DNA of 37,577 nt from positions 1 to 37,577 of the forward strand of contig DYNF01000038.1 of NCBI GenBank assembly GCA_020721205.1. The letters are read 5' to 3'. The notes below the pieces were generated by a model that saw nothing but the letters and a program-made list of their open reading frames with translations, ran no database searches and was not told the DNA's origin. The stretch's first letter is position 1, and every line of letters starts with the position of its first letter. The stretch is from Prochloron sp. SulCav_FS08_3_32_3330 (GTDB lineage: Bacteria; Cyanobacteriota; Cyanobacteriia; Cyanobacteriales; DYNF01). Shown here piece after piece: positions 26,639 to 34,139 of this stretch. Both the position numbers and the translations under genes were made by a program.

Positions 26639-27100
26639 ATGTTAAAATTACACAAACGATTAACCTTATTTTTGATTACTCTATCTTTAACTACGGGAGT
26701 ATTTTTAACCAGTTGTGGACAAGAAACAACTCCTCCTGAACCGAATAATACCACAGAAGAAACAAAGCCAATTAAAACTGATGAAAAACCCGAAACTCAA
26801 ACTTCTCCTGGGGCAGAAAATAATAGTGAAGAAGAAGAATTTACTTTTTCTATAACTAACAATAATTCTACCGAAATTAAAGAATTATTTATCTCTAATA
26901 ATGGAGAAAATTGGGAACTTTTTGACCTAGGAGGACAAACCATTAAACCAGAGGAAAAAGTAATGTTATTATGGAGTAAAAATACAAAAGAATTAGGTTG
27001 TGAATGGCAAATAAAAGCAAATTTTAACGATGCCAAAGAATCCGATCCCCTTACTTTTAATATTTGTGAACAACCGGATTTAAACTTTCCTCAAAAATAA
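26639..27100 (+). CDS. Putative lipoprotein, unknown function
   Basis: From the ATG at 26639 the 153-residue protein begins with a lipoprotein signal: a basic start (MLKLHKRL), a hydrophobic core (TLFLITLSLTTGVFL) and the lipobox LTSC, with Cys as the lipidated residue. An earlier GTG at 26609 is in frame but would bury the signal, so I prefer 26639. A Pro/Thr/Glu-rich linker of about 45 residues follows. The C-terminal domain of about 90 residues (FTFSITNNNSTEIKELFISNNGENWELFDLGGQ) is beta-rich. It is likely anchored in the cell envelope; no enzymatic motif is seen. Confidence 0.8.
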   Translation: MLKLHKRLTLFLITLSLTTGVFLTSCGQETTPPEPNNTTEETKPIKTDEKPETQTSPGAENNSEEEEFTFSITNNNSTEIKELFISNNGENWELFDLGGQTIKPEEKVMLLWSKNTKELGCEWQIKANFNDAKESDPLTFNICEQPDLNFPQK

Positions 27101-27125
27101 TTAAAAAATAATTAAAAAAACTTGA

Positions 27126-27158
27126 AAACTTCCGAAATTTTCAAAACTTCGGAAGTTT
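27126..27158. terminator. Bidirectional terminator between lipoprotein gene and ybaB
   Basis: AAACTTCCGAA (27126-27136) and TTCGGAAGTTT (27148-27158) form an 11-bp perfect stem in the 85-bp gap between convergent genes. A/T-rich sequence flanks it on both sides (AAATTTTTT after it on the plus strand, poly-A before it), so it can serve both directions. Confidence 0.8.
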
Positions 27159-27185
27159 AAATTTTTTAGTTTAAATTAATTTTAA

Positions 27186-27530
27186 TTACATTCCCGGAAT
27201 ATTTAAACCACTGGTAAGATCTTCCATTCTTTCGCGCATAGTTTGAGTAGAAGTTTGATAAGCACTTGTCATGGCTTCTAAAGTTAATAGAGAAAGCTCC
27301 TCTGCCGTTTTACTCATCGCATCAGCAGAAATTTTAACATTTAAAGGCTCTTGGTTTCCACTCACAACCACTTCCACCAAATTATCCGAACTTGTACCGG
27401 AAATCTGCATTTGTTCGAGTTCTTCTTGAAGTTGTTGCGCCCCTGCTTGAACTTGCTGTGCCTTTTTGAATGCTTCAGCAATTTCTTTCATTTTTCCTAA
27501 GCCAAAACCAAATCCTTTTTGTTCAGCCAT
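27186..27530 (-). CDS. YbaB/EbfC family nucleoid-associated protein
   Basis: YbaB/EbfC proteins are small dimeric DNA-binding proteins associated with the nucleoid. The 114-residue sequence has a Gly-rich start ([37 protein letters not shown]) leading into a long helix. A beta segment follows ([21 protein letters not shown]), then a C-terminal helix ending [10 protein letters not shown]. The typical NPxxxVxIS-like strand is present in altered form. Length matches. It is a single gene on the minus strand with a short spacer to the atx1 gene upstream. Confidence 0.93.
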   Translation of the reverse strand: MAEQKGFGFGLGKMKEIAEAFKKAQQVQAGAQQLQEELEQMQISGTSSDNLVEVVVSGNQEPLNVKISADAMSKTAEELSLLTLEAMTSAYQTSTQTMRERMEDLTSGLNIPGM

Positions 27531-27610
27531 ATTTTTTAGATTTATCTTTTATTGTAATAGTTTACATTTAGAATGTATCATATTTGAGTCATTGTGGACA
27601 ATTTTTGAGA

Positions 27611-27802
27611 TTATTCCACCTCATGACCTGCTTGAATGATAATTTCTTTTAATTGAGTTTCCGTAATTTCATTATTCACAGTAACAATTTTTGTCACTAC
27701 ATCTACAGAAACTTGAGCATTACTAATCTTATTTTTAATAGCATTAGTAATAGTATTTGCACAAACTTCACAGGCAATAGACGGCACTTTTAAGGTAATC
27801 AT
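27611..27802 (-). CDS. atx1: Atx1-type copper metallochaperone
   Basis: The 63-residue protein is a single heavy-metal-associated domain with the metal-binding pair Cys11-x-x-Cys14 in IACEVCAN and the usual beta-alpha-beta-beta-alpha-beta pattern ending AGHEVE. From memory it resembles Synechocystis Atx1 closely (VPTIACEACA... AGHEVE). Atx1 delivers Cu(I) to the P-type ATPases CtaA and PacS for plastocyanin and cytochrome oxidase in thylakoids. No such ATPase is in the window. MerP-like mercury binding is less likely given the C-terminus. Confidence 0.9.
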   Translation of the reverse strand: MITLKVPSIACEVCANTITNAIKNKISNAQVSVDVVTKIVTVNNEITETQLKEIIIQAGHEVE

Positions 27803-27866
27803 AATTAGTTATTTGTTATTTGTTATTAAGTAGGTGATCATAAATATTGTCAGATCTAAAAAATTC

Positions 27867-27916
27867 AACCTGCGTAGGCAGGTTTTGTTTATGTAGCAAC
27901 GGGTTTCAACCCGTTG
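27867..27916. repeat. Two adjacent hairpins upstream of atx1
   Basis: AACCTGC/GCAGGTT (27867-27884) and CAACGGGTT/AACCCGTTG (27897-27916) form two compact stems. They lie between the 82-residue-protein gene and atx1, both on the minus strand. The second belongs to the same word family as the tandem repeat at 23959. Neither has a clear T run on the minus strand. Confidence 0.7.
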
Positions 27917-27921
27917 TCTTC

Positions 27922-27986
27922 TTTTTTGAATTTTTGAATTTTTGAATTTTGAATTTTTGAATTTTGAATTTTGAATTTTGAATTAT
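27922..27986. repeat. Short tandem heptamer/octamer run (TTTTGAA)n
   Basis: About eight units alternating TTTTGAA and TTTTTGAA run without interruption to the stop codon region of the 82-residue gene. The mixed unit length indicates slippage. Shorter runs of the same unit are at 26529-26559 (opposite strand) and 28360-28384. Confidence 0.9.
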
Positions 27987-27988
27987 TA

Positions 27989-28237
27989 TTACCATTTTAA
28001 CACAGAAGCATCCGCTCCCTGTTCAAATCTAATTTTTGCTTCTTTTTCAAACCATTGAATAATTTGATCACAAGTTAAATCTTCAATTTTAACTTCATAT
28101 TCTTGAGCAATAATAGTTAAAAGTTTTAAAGAAGAAACAGTTAAACGAGTTAAAAATTTATCAGAAGAACTAAGCAAAGCTTGATCAACTTTTTCCGATT
28201 CTTCTAAAGTTAAAAATTGAGTAGGATTTTCAGTCAT
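27989..28237 (-). CDS. Small conserved-type protein, unknown function
   Basis: The 82-residue acidic protein is predicted mostly helical with no membrane span: MTENPTQFLTLEESEKVDQALL, then a Leu/Ile-rich helix (FLTRLTVSSLKLLTIIAQEY), then a helix with Trp (DQIIQWFEKEAKIRFEQG). I do not recognise a family with certainty. The regular composition, ATG start and isolated placement between repeats support a real gene. It lies about 145 bp downstream of sufR on the same strand, separated by a strong inverted repeat, so co-transcription with sufR is unlikely. Confidence 0.7.
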   Translation of the reverse strand: MTENPTQFLTLEESEKVDQALLSSSDKFLTRLTVSSLKLLTIIAQEYEVKIEDLTCDQIIQWFEKEAKIRFEQGADASVLKW

Positions 28238-28284
28238 TTTTATTTTACTAAGTAGTGGTTATCAATATTATCATATATAAAAAA

Positions 28285-28335
28285 GTTCGTAGTTGGGCTT
28301 CAGCCCTTAGATTGGGCTGAAGCCCAACTACGAAC
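28285..28335. repeat. Perfect 22-bp inverted repeat downstream of sufR
   Basis: The arms at 28285-28306 and 28314-28335 (core GTAGTTGGGCTTCAGCCC) are exact reverse complements around a 7-base loop. Each arm also contains the smaller palindrome GGGCTTCAGCCC-like core. A strong cruciform or RNA hairpin is expected. It probably acts as a terminator for sufR, but its regularity suggests a dispersed mobile repeat. Confidence 0.88.
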
Positions 28336-28359
28336 CACCTACTTATTCGTTAATCTAAT

Positions 28360-28384
28360 ATTTTGAATTTTGAATTTTGAATTT
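28360..28384. repeat. TTTTGAA heptamer run at the sufR 3' end
   Basis: Three tandem TTTTGAA/TTTTGAAT units run into the sufR stop codon at 28383-28385. The same unit forms the longer run at 27922-27986. Confidence 0.8.
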
Positions 28385-29027
28385 ATTTAGATTTAATTAA
28401 ATAACCACAACTATGTTCACCATTATTAATCCAATGGGTTCTTTCCACAATACAATCAGGCAAAATAGCAGAAAACATTTCTAACTCATGACCACAAATA
28501 TTGGGAAAAGATACAGCCACATCAGAAATAGCACAATTATGTTCAGCTAATACAAATTGTTCCGGTTCTTGAGAGCGTTTAACAATATGTAACTCCGCCA
28601 TATAACCTTCCACTTGACGAATATTAACCAAATTATTAATTCGTTCTTTTATCGTTCCTTGACCAATCTTTTGTCTATATTCTAACGCTTTTCTTTGCCA
28701 TTGTTTCTGTAAAATTTCTGTTACTTGTTCCTCCCCCACCGTTTCCATCAAAGTATCTAAAAAAGAAATAGTAAACTCCCCATAACGATGAGGATAGCGA
28801 TCGCGCCCTAAACGACTGAGTTGATACACATGATTAGGTCTGCCCATACCCGTTTGCACCGATTTAAACTCGATTAAACCCATATCCTCAAGATCTTTAA
28901 GGTGTCTGCGGGTAGCTTGAGGACTAATCTCAAAAGTATCAGCTAACTCCTGTGCCGTGCCTTCTCCCTGTTTCAATAAATAGTCTAAGATATCTTGTTT
29001 AGTGGAAGCGTGTTGAGTGGTTGTCAT
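28383..29027 (-). CDS. sufR: SufR, iron-sulfur cluster-sensing repressor of the suf operon
   Basis: SufR is a dimeric repressor that carries [4Fe-4S] clusters and represses sufBCDS and itself when clusters are sufficient. The N-terminal DeoR/ArsR-like winged helix (about 10-65) contains GTAQELADTFEISPQATRRHLKDLEDMGLIE. The C-terminal four-cysteine set is intact with spacing C-x12-C-x13-C-x14-C (CAISD..., CGHEL..., CIVER..., CGYLIKSK), as known for cyanobacterial SufR. Length 214 fits. It is divergent from sufB across a 289-bp spacer holding two SufR-type operators. This matches the Synechocystis arrangement. Confidence 0.96.
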   Translation of the reverse strand: MTTTQHASTKQDILDYLLKQGEGTAQELADTFEISPQATRRHLKDLEDMGLIEFKSVQTGMGRPNHVYQLSRLGRDRYPHRYGEFTISFLDTLMETVGEEQVTEILQKQWQRKALEYRQKIGQGTIKERINNLVNIRQVEGYMAELHIVKRSQEPEQFVLAEHNCAISDVAVSFPNICGHELEMFSAILPDCIVERTHWINNGEHSCGYLIKSK

Positions 29028-29083
29028 GAATTTTTGCTAGAACGGATGTACTATCCAATTAGTGAGAACTGAAAAAAAATAGT

Positions 29084-29111
29084 TTGACAACATCTTTGTT
29101 GTTAATATACT
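29084..29111 (+). promoter_or_regulatory. Likely sigma70-type promoter of sufB
   Basis: TTGACA (29084-29089), a 16-base spacer and TATACT (29106-29111) form a near-consensus promoter facing sufB. The SufR operator at 29088-29101 overlaps the -35 box and spacer, so repressor binding would block polymerase. The leader to the sufB ATG would be about 200 bases. On the minus strand, TTGTTT with a TATATT box about 16 bases away could serve sufR from the same overlap. Confidence 0.75.
29088..29101. promoter_or_regulatory. SufR operator, perfect CAAC-N6-GTTG
   Basis: CAAC at 29088-29091, six bases, then GTTG at 29098-29101 is exactly the inverted repeat described for the high-affinity SufR site in cyanobacteria. 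It sits inside the sufB promoter. Flanking A and T extend the symmetry by one base on each side. Confidence 0.88.
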
Positions 29112-29128
29112 CTACAATAAGAATAAAA

Positions 29129-29142
29129 CAACAAATTTATTG
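29129..29142. promoter_or_regulatory. Second, imperfect SufR operator CAAC-N6-ATTG
   Basis: CAAC at 29129-29132, six bases, then ATTG at 29139-29142 differs from the perfect site by one base. It is 41 bp (about four helical turns) from the first site, so both would face the same side of the helix. A weaker second site is part of the known SufR arrangement in Synechocystis. Confidence 0.65.
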
Positions 29143-29316
29143 CTTTACTATGATTATAGTATAGTAATTTCACATTTTCAGCATTTATGGATACAGCCTT
29201 ATTTGCTATTCTAGTGCATTGTGACTAATTAGCTATAGTGATTGGGACAATTTTCAACATTTCATAACTTTTTAACCATCTAGTAATCCTAAACCAAGAA
29301 AACAAAACTTAACATT

Positions 29317-30756
29317 ATGAGTACAACCGTTAAAACATTAGTAAATCAAGCATACAAATACGGATTTATTACAGATATTGAATCAGATACCATTCCTCGG
29401 GGTTTAAGTGAGGATATTGTGCGCTTAATTTCTGCCAAGAAAAACGAGCCAGAATTTATGTTAGAATTTCGTCTCAAAGCTTATCGTCAATGGTTAAAAA
29501 TGGATGAACCTGAATGGGCTAAATTAAATCATCCTCCGATTAACTATCAAGATATTATTTATTATTCTGCGCCCAAACAAAGCAAAGAAAAATTAAATAG
29601 TTTAGATGAATTAGATCCTACATTACTCGAAACTTTTGAAAAATTAGGTATTCCTTTATCCGAACAAAAAAGATTAGGAAATGTAGCAGTAGACGCAATT
29701 TTTGATAGCGTATCTGTAGCAACTACCTTTAAAGAAAAATTAGCAAAAGATGGAGTTATTTTCTGTTCAATTTCCGAAGCATTACAGGATCATCCAGAAT
29801 TACTTAAAAAGTATTTAGGTTCTGTTGTTCCCGTAGCAGATAATTACTTTGCGGCGTTAAATTCTGCTGTATTTACTGATGGCTCATTAGTATTTATTCC
29901 GAAAGGAGTAAAATGTCCTATGGAATTATCAACTTATTTCCGTATTAATAATGGTGATACAGGACAATTTGAACGCACATTAATTATCGCAGAAGAAGGA
30001 GCATCGGTTAGTTATTTAGAAGGGTGTACAGCCCCCATGTATGACAGCAATCAGCTTCATGCGGCAGTAGTAGAATTAGTGGCATTAGATAACGCTGATA
30101 TTAAATATTCTACCGTACAAAATTGGTATGCTGGAGATGAAAATGGCAAAGGTGGAATTTACAATTTCGTAACCAAAAGAGGGCTATGTAAAGGGGTAAA
30201 TTCTAAGATTTCTTGGACTCAAGTAGAGACAGGATCAGCTATTACTTGGAAATATCCTAGTTGTATCTTAATTGGCGATAATTCTGTAGGGGAATTTTAC
30301 TCGATCGCCCTAACAAATAATATGCAACAAGCTGATACTGGTACAAAAATGATTCATGTTGGTAATAATACCCGAAGTACGATTATTTCTAAAGGTATTT
30401 CTGCCGGAAATTCTAGTAATAGTTATCGAGGTTTAGTCAAAATTAATCCTAAAGCAAAAGGAGCAAGAAATTACTCTCAATGTGATTCAATGTTAATCGG
30501 CGATCGGGCTTCAGCTAACACCTTCCCTTACATTCAAGTGGATAATAATACAGCAAAAGTTGAACATGAAGCATCCACTTCAAAAATAGGAGAAGATCAA
30601 TTATTTTTCTTTGCCCAAAGAGGTATTTCCGAAGAAAATGCTATTTCAATGTTAGTAGGAGGTTTCTGTAAAGATGTCTTAAATGAATTACCGATGGAAT
30701 TTGCCGCCGAAGCTGATAAACTTTTAAGTTTAAAATTAGAAGGCACAGTGGGATAA
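29317..30756 (+). CDS. sufB: Fe-S cluster scaffold subunit SufB
   Basis: SufB is the core scaffold of the SufBC2D complex on which new iron-sulfur clusters are built from SufS-derived sulfur. The 479-residue protein is complete, from [17 protein letters not shown] through [42 protein letters not shown] and [20 protein letters not shown] to [29 protein letters not shown]. It follows a SufR-controlled promoter. Normally sufC would follow directly. Here about 1.1 kb of inverted repeats plus a toxin-like cassette intervenes. Confidence 0.97.
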   Translation: MSTTVKTLVNQAYKYGFITDIESDTIPRGLSEDIVRLISAKKNEPEFMLEFRLKAYRQWLKMDEPEWAKLNHPPINYQDIIYYSAPKQSKEKLNSLDELDPTLLETFEKLGIPLSEQKRLGNVAVDAIFDSVSVATTFKEKLAKDGVIFCSISEALQDHPELLKKYLGSVVPVADNYFAALNSAVFTDGSLVFIPKGVKCPMELSTYFRINNGDTGQFERTLIIAEEGASVSYLEGCTAPMYDSNQLHAAVVELVALDNADIKYSTVQNWYAGDENGKGGIYNFVTKRGLCKGVNSKISWTQVETGSAITWKYPSCILIGDNSVGEFYSIALTNNMQQADTGTKMIHVGNNTRSTIISKGISAGNSSNSYRGLVKINPKAKGARNYSQCDSMLIGDRASANTFPYIQVDNNTAKVEHEASTSKIGEDQLFFFAQRGISEENAISMLVGGFCKDVLNELPMEFAAEADKLLSLKLEGTVG

Positions 30757-30762
30757 AGAAAC

Positions 30763-30827
30763 AAAAAGTCGGGGATTTTCCTCAAATAATATTTTTAACT
30801 TAAATATAAAAAAAATCCCCGACTTTT
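30763..30827. terminator. Inverted repeat just after sufB, possible terminator
   Basis: Arms AAAAGTCGGGGATTTT and AAAATCCCCGACTTTT (about 30764-30779 and 30812-30827) pair perfectly around a loop of about 32 bases. The first arm begins 8-10 bases after the sufB stop. It could stop transcription before the inserted cassette. A degenerate relative with the core AAGTTGGGGATTTTT lies after sufD at 34044-34061. Confidence 0.7.
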
Positions 30828-30847
30828 CAAAACCAATATAGATAAAT

Positions 30848-30915
30848 TGTAGGGTGGGCAATGCTATAATAATTTTTAAAATATCATAAATTTATTTAAA
30901 ATTGCCCACCTTACA
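30848..30915. repeat. Second inverted repeat with TGTAGGGTGGGCAAT arms
   Basis: The arms at 30848-30862 and 30901-30915 (TGTAGGGTGGGCAAT, ATTGCCCACCTTACA) pair with one mismatch around an AT-rich 38-base loop. The GTAAGGTGGG word also occurs in the repeats at 1-59 and 273-331. It resembles the ends of a small non-autonomous element sitting next to the toxin cassette. Confidence 0.75.
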
Positions 30916-30973
30916 TTTAATTTATAAAACAGATATCTTATCTGTTTCAAGATCAAAATATTATGAATAAAAA

Positions 30974-31546
30974 ATGCCTAATTTATATATAATTAGCGGT
31001 GCAAATGGTTCAGGCAAAACAACGACAGCTAAAGAAATCTTACCCTATTTTTTAGATGTTTACGAATATGTAAACGCCGATGAAATAGCAAAAGGAATTT
31101 CACCCTTTCGCCCTGAAAATGTAGCAATACAAGCAGGAAAATTAATGTTAAAAAGACTAGATTATTTAGTCAAAAATCAAATAGATTTTGCCTTTGAAAC
31201 TACCTTATCTGGATTAAATTATTTAAAATTTCTCAAACAATGTAAAATTAACAATTATCAAATAAACTTAATTTATTTTTGGTTAAAAAGTCCAAAACTT
31301 GCGATTGAAAGGGTAAAACAAAGAGTTAAAAGTGGAGGACATAATATTCCAGAAGATGTTATAATTAGACGTTATTATCGAGGACAAAAAAACTTAATTA
31401 AATCCTATTTCCCTTTATGTGATACATGGATTATTTATGATAACTCTAGTTTACCAGTTCAACTAATAGCAACTTATACATCAGAAAATATTACTATTTA
31501 TCAATCTCAAATATGGTCAAAAATACAGGAAATTAACAATGAATAA
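30974..31546 (+). CDS. Zeta-toxin-like P-loop kinase
   Basis: Zeta toxins phosphorylate UDP-N-acetylglucosamine and block cell-wall synthesis; related chromosomal kinases may have other substrates. The 190-residue protein has Walker A GANGSGKTT at 9-17 and the catalytic-type Asp36 in YVNADEIAKGISPFRPE. It also has FAFETTLSG (about 73-81) and the ISPFRPENVA and LKSPKLAIERVKQRVKSGGHNIPEDVI blocks, followed by RRYYRGQKNL. All are characteristic of this family. It ends in an 8-bp overlap with a small gene, which suggests translational coupling of a toxin-antitoxin-like pair. It lies between sufB and sufC on the same strand and is probably an insertion into the suf locus. Confidence 0.85.
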   Translation: MPNLYIISGANGSGKTTTAKEILPYFLDVYEYVNADEIAKGISPFRPENVAIQAGKLMLKRLDYLVKNQIDFAFETTLSGLNYLKFLKQCKINNYQINLIYFWLKSPKLAIERVKQRVKSGGHNIPEDVIIRRYYRGQKNLIKSYFPLCDTWIIYDNSSLPVQLIATYTSENITIYQSQIWSKIQEINNE

Positions 31547-31715
31547 TAATCAACTTTGTGAATTACATCAAAAAATTAATCAAGGAGTCGAAAAAGCGAT
31601 CAATAAAGCAATAGAAAGACATAAAAAATTAGGTGAATCTATTGCCATTTGGGAAAAGGATCAAGTAGTGGTTTTATCCGCCGATCAAATTCCGAAAATA
31701 TCAAATAATTCTTAA
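31539..31715 (+). CDS. 58-residue partner of the zeta-like kinase, candidate antitoxin
   Basis: The ATG at 31539 overlaps the end of the kinase gene by 8 bp. The 58-residue product has a helical first part (QLCELHQKINQGVEKAINKAIERHKKLG). It then has a short beta segment (ESIAIWEKDQVVVLSADQIP). This helix-then-strand layout, with KLGESIAIW... and VVLSADQI, is one I associate with small proteins next to zeta-like kinases in cyanobacteria. An antitoxin role is inferred from overlap and size only. A strong terminator follows 15 bases after the stop. Confidence 0.75.
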   Translation: MNNNQLCELHQKINQGVEKAINKAIERHKKLGESIAIWEKDQVVVLSADQIPKISNNS

Positions 31716-31729
31716 CTAAAAAAGAGGTT

Positions 31730-31761
31730 AAAATGTAGAAAAAAAATTTTCTACATTTTTT
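31730..31761 (+). terminator. Intrinsic terminator closing the zeta-like cassette
   Basis: AAAATGTAGAAAA and TTTTCTACATTTT form a 13-bp perfect stem with a 4-base loop and a following T run to 31761. It lies between the cassette and sufC on the coding strand, so read-through from sufB into sufC should be reduced. Confidence 0.8.
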
Positions 31762-31793
31762 CTAAAAATAATGCAAAATAGATCATTTTATGA

Positions 31794-31799
31794 TACAAT
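31794..31799 (+). promoter_or_regulatory. Possible own promoter for sufCD
   Basis: TACAAT at 31794-31799, preceded by TGA (an extended -10, TGATACAAT), lies 54 bases before the sufC ATG and just after the terminator. A weak ATGCAA is 17 bases upstream. It would let sufCD be expressed despite the inserted cassette. No SufR-type CAAC-N6-GTTG is seen here. Confidence 0.45.
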
Positions 31800-31852
31800 A
31801 ATAAAAACATTTTAAAATAAAACTAAACTGAAATTTAAACCAAATTTTAACT

Positions 31853-32650
31853 ATGATTAGAAAAGACGCTCAAACTATTTTATCCGTCAAAAATTTAACC
31901 GCTAATATTAACGATACTCCTATTTTGAAAGGCGTTAACTTAGAAGTAAAAGAAGGAGAAGTTCATGCTATTATGGGGCGAAATGGCTCAGGAAAAAGTA
32001 CCTTTTCTAAAGTATTAGCTGGGCATCCTGCTTATGAAGTAACAGGAGGAGAAATTATTTATAAAGGAGTAAATTTATTGGAAAAAGAGCCAGATGAAAG
32101 AGCATTATCGGGTATATTTTTGGCTTTTCAATATCCTTTAGAAATCCCCGGAGTGAGTAACTTAGAATTTTTAAGAGTTGCCTATAATGCTAAACAAAAA
32201 TATTTAGGTTTAGAAGAAATAGATGTCTTTGAATTTGAGGATTTAGTTGAGGATAAATTAGATATTGTCAAAATGGATCCTGCCTTTCTTCAAAGAAGTT
32301 TAAATGAAGGTTTTTCGGGAGGTGAAAAAAAACGCAATGAGATTTTACAAATGGCATTATTAGAGCCTAGTTTAGCGATTTTAGATGAAACTGATTCGGG
32401 CTTAGATATTGACGCTTTAAGAATCGTTGCTAACGGTGTAAATCAATTAGCTACGCCCTATACAGCCTCTTTAGTTATTACCCATTATCAAAGGTTATTA
32501 GATTATATTGAACCAGATTTTGTTCATGTAATGTATGATGGAAGAATTATTACCAGTGGGGGTAAAGAATTAGCTTTAGAATTAGAAGATAAAGGCTATG
32601 ATTTTTTAGATGAATTGAATCAAAAAGTATTAGTAGAAGTAGGAGGTTAA
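31853..32650 (+). CDS. sufC: Fe-S cluster assembly ATPase SufC
   Basis: SufC is the ABC-type ATPase of the SufBC2D scaffold complex; its ATP hydrolysis drives the structural changes needed for cluster assembly. The Walker [10 protein letters not shown], the Q-loop [12 protein letters not shown], the signature [13 protein letters not shown], the Walker [13 protein letters not shown] and the H-loop VITHYQRLL are all intact. The protein is 265 residues. It is followed after only 5 bases by sufD, whose ribosome-binding site AGGAGG lies within the end of sufC, so the pair is translationally coupled. Confidence 0.97.
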   Translation: MIRKDAQTILSVKNLTANINDTPILKGVNLEVKEGEVHAIMGRNGSGKSTFSKVLAGHPAYEVTGGEIIYKGVNLLEKEPDERALSGIFLAFQYPLEIPGVSNLEFLRVAYNAKQKYLGLEEIDVFEFEDLVEDKLDIVKMDPAFLQRSLNEGFSGGEKKRNEILQMALLEPSLAILDETDSGLDIDALRIVANGVNQLATPYTASLVITHYQRLLDYIEPDFVHVMYDGRIITSGGKELALELEDKGYDFLDELNQKVLVEVGG

Positions 32651-32655
32651 TCCCA

Positions 32656-34032
32656 ATGACATTAACAACTAATTTAATCTTTAAACCTGAAGAAATTTCC
32701 TTAAAAGGAGCTTATTTAGGCAAAATTTTAAGACAATGTGAAGAACAAAAAACCGTTTTTAATGTAGAGTTAACGGGATGGATTAAAGAGTTACGTCAAA
32801 AAGCGGCTTATGATGTAGTAAAATCCGATTTACCTACAACAAAAGATGAAGAATGGCGTTTTACGGATCTATCTTCTTTATTAGAAAATGAGTTTAAAAT
32901 TGCATCAGAAACGAAGCTTTCTCTATTCGATCTTGAGGCTTTTATTTATCCAGAAGCCGCCCAAAGTCGTCTCGTTTTTGTTAATGGAATTTATGCCCCT
33001 AAATTATCAAATATATCCGCAATTCCTGAAGGAATTTATGTAGGAAATTTAGAAAATTTAGACTTAACAAATAGCCAAAAATTAGTTAAATATTTAGGGC
33101 AACAAGAAGGCTCAAATGAAGTTTTTACCGCTTTAAATACTTCCGGCTTAAAAGATGGGGCAATTATTTGGTTTAATAAAAATATAGAGACTAAAACCCC
33201 GATTCATCTCTTATTTTTATCAGTTCCCTCTTTTGATCATCCTACGATTGATCAACCGCGCACTTTAATCGTGGCTGAAGCAAACTCACAAATTGAAATA
33301 ATTGAACAATACGGAGCGATCACTTTAGGATGCTCCGATCGTCCTCAGAATCATCCTTATTTTACCAATGCGGTAACGGAGATATTTTTGGAAGATAACT
33401 CTCAAGTTAAACATACGAGGATTCAGAGGGAATCGGGCGACGGTTTTCAGATTGGAAAAACCGCTATTTCTCAGGCAAGAAATAGTCGTTATTCCTGTGT
33501 AGAAGTCAATCTAGGGGCAAAATTATTCCGCCATAATTTAGAAGTTAATCAACAGGGAGAACAAACAGAAACTACTCTTAATGGTTTAACTATTTTAGGC
33601 GGGAGACAAGTGGGAGATACTCACAGTGTAATCAGTTTAAATCATCCTCACGGTACAACTAATCAATTACATAAATATATAATTGACGAATTTGCTCAGG
33701 GTATTTTTAGCGGGAAAGTTTCTGTTCCTCATAACGCTCAATTAACAAATGCTAATCAATTAAACCGTAATTTATTATTATCGCCAAAAGCGAGGATTCA
33801 GACGAAACCTGAGTTACAGATTACGGCGGATAACGTCAAATGTTCTCATGGTGCCACTGTGAGTCAATTAGAGGATGATGAAATCTTTTATTTACGCAGT
33901 CGGGGCTTAAATGAGTATGATGCGCGTCATTTATTAATAGATGCTTTTGCGGGGGAAATTTTAGATTTATTACCGATTGAATCCTTAAATCACCGCTTAA
34001 CTCAATGTGTTGCTTGTCGCACTTTAGAGTAA
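32656..34032 (+). CDS. sufD: Fe-S cluster assembly protein SufD
   Basis: SufD is the SufB paralogue that completes the SufBC2D complex and is needed for iron entry. The 458-residue protein shows the SufB/D beta-helix C-terminal half: EEWRFTDLSSLLE near 75, GAITLGCSDRPQ, GDTHSVISLNHPHGTTNQLHKYIIDEFAQGIFSGKV and SQLEDDEIFYLRSRGLNEYDARHLLIDAFAGEIL. The start is set by the AGGAGG inside sufC. After its stop come a degenerate inverted repeat (34044 onward) and a Phd/YefM-type antitoxin gene before sufS. Confidence 0.96.
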   Translation: MTLTTNLIFKPEEISLKGAYLGKILRQCEEQKTVFNVELTGWIKELRQKAAYDVVKSDLPTTKDEEWRFTDLSSLLENEFKIASETKLSLFDLEAFIYPEAAQSRLVFVNGIYAPKLSNISAIPEGIYVGNLENLDLTNSQKLVKYLGQQEGSNEVFTALNTSGLKDGAIIWFNKNIETKTPIHLLFLSVPSFDHPTIDQPRTLIVAEANSQIEIIEQYGAITLGCSDRPQNHPYFTNAVTEIFLEDNSQVKHTRIQRESGDGFQIGKTAISQARNSRYSCVEVNLGAKLFRHNLEVNQQGEQTETTLNGLTILGGRQVGDTHSVISLNHPHGTTNQLHKYIIDEFAQGIFSGKVSVPHNAQLTNANQLNRNLLLSPKARIQTKPELQITADNVKCSHGATVSQLEDDEIFYLRSRGLNEYDARHLLIDAFAGEILDLLPIESLNHRLTQCVACRTLE

Positions 34033-34139
34033 TTTTTTAGTTAAAAAGTTGGGGATTTTTATTATTATTTCAAAATAAGAATTAATATTATTAAACCTTG
34101 ACTTTTTTCTATTTAAAAATATAAAGGAGAATAAAAATT

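Noticed and set aside
27922-27986. Regular repeat spacing considered as a CRISPR-like array
   Set aside because: Units are 7-8 bases with no spacers, so it is simple-sequence slippage.
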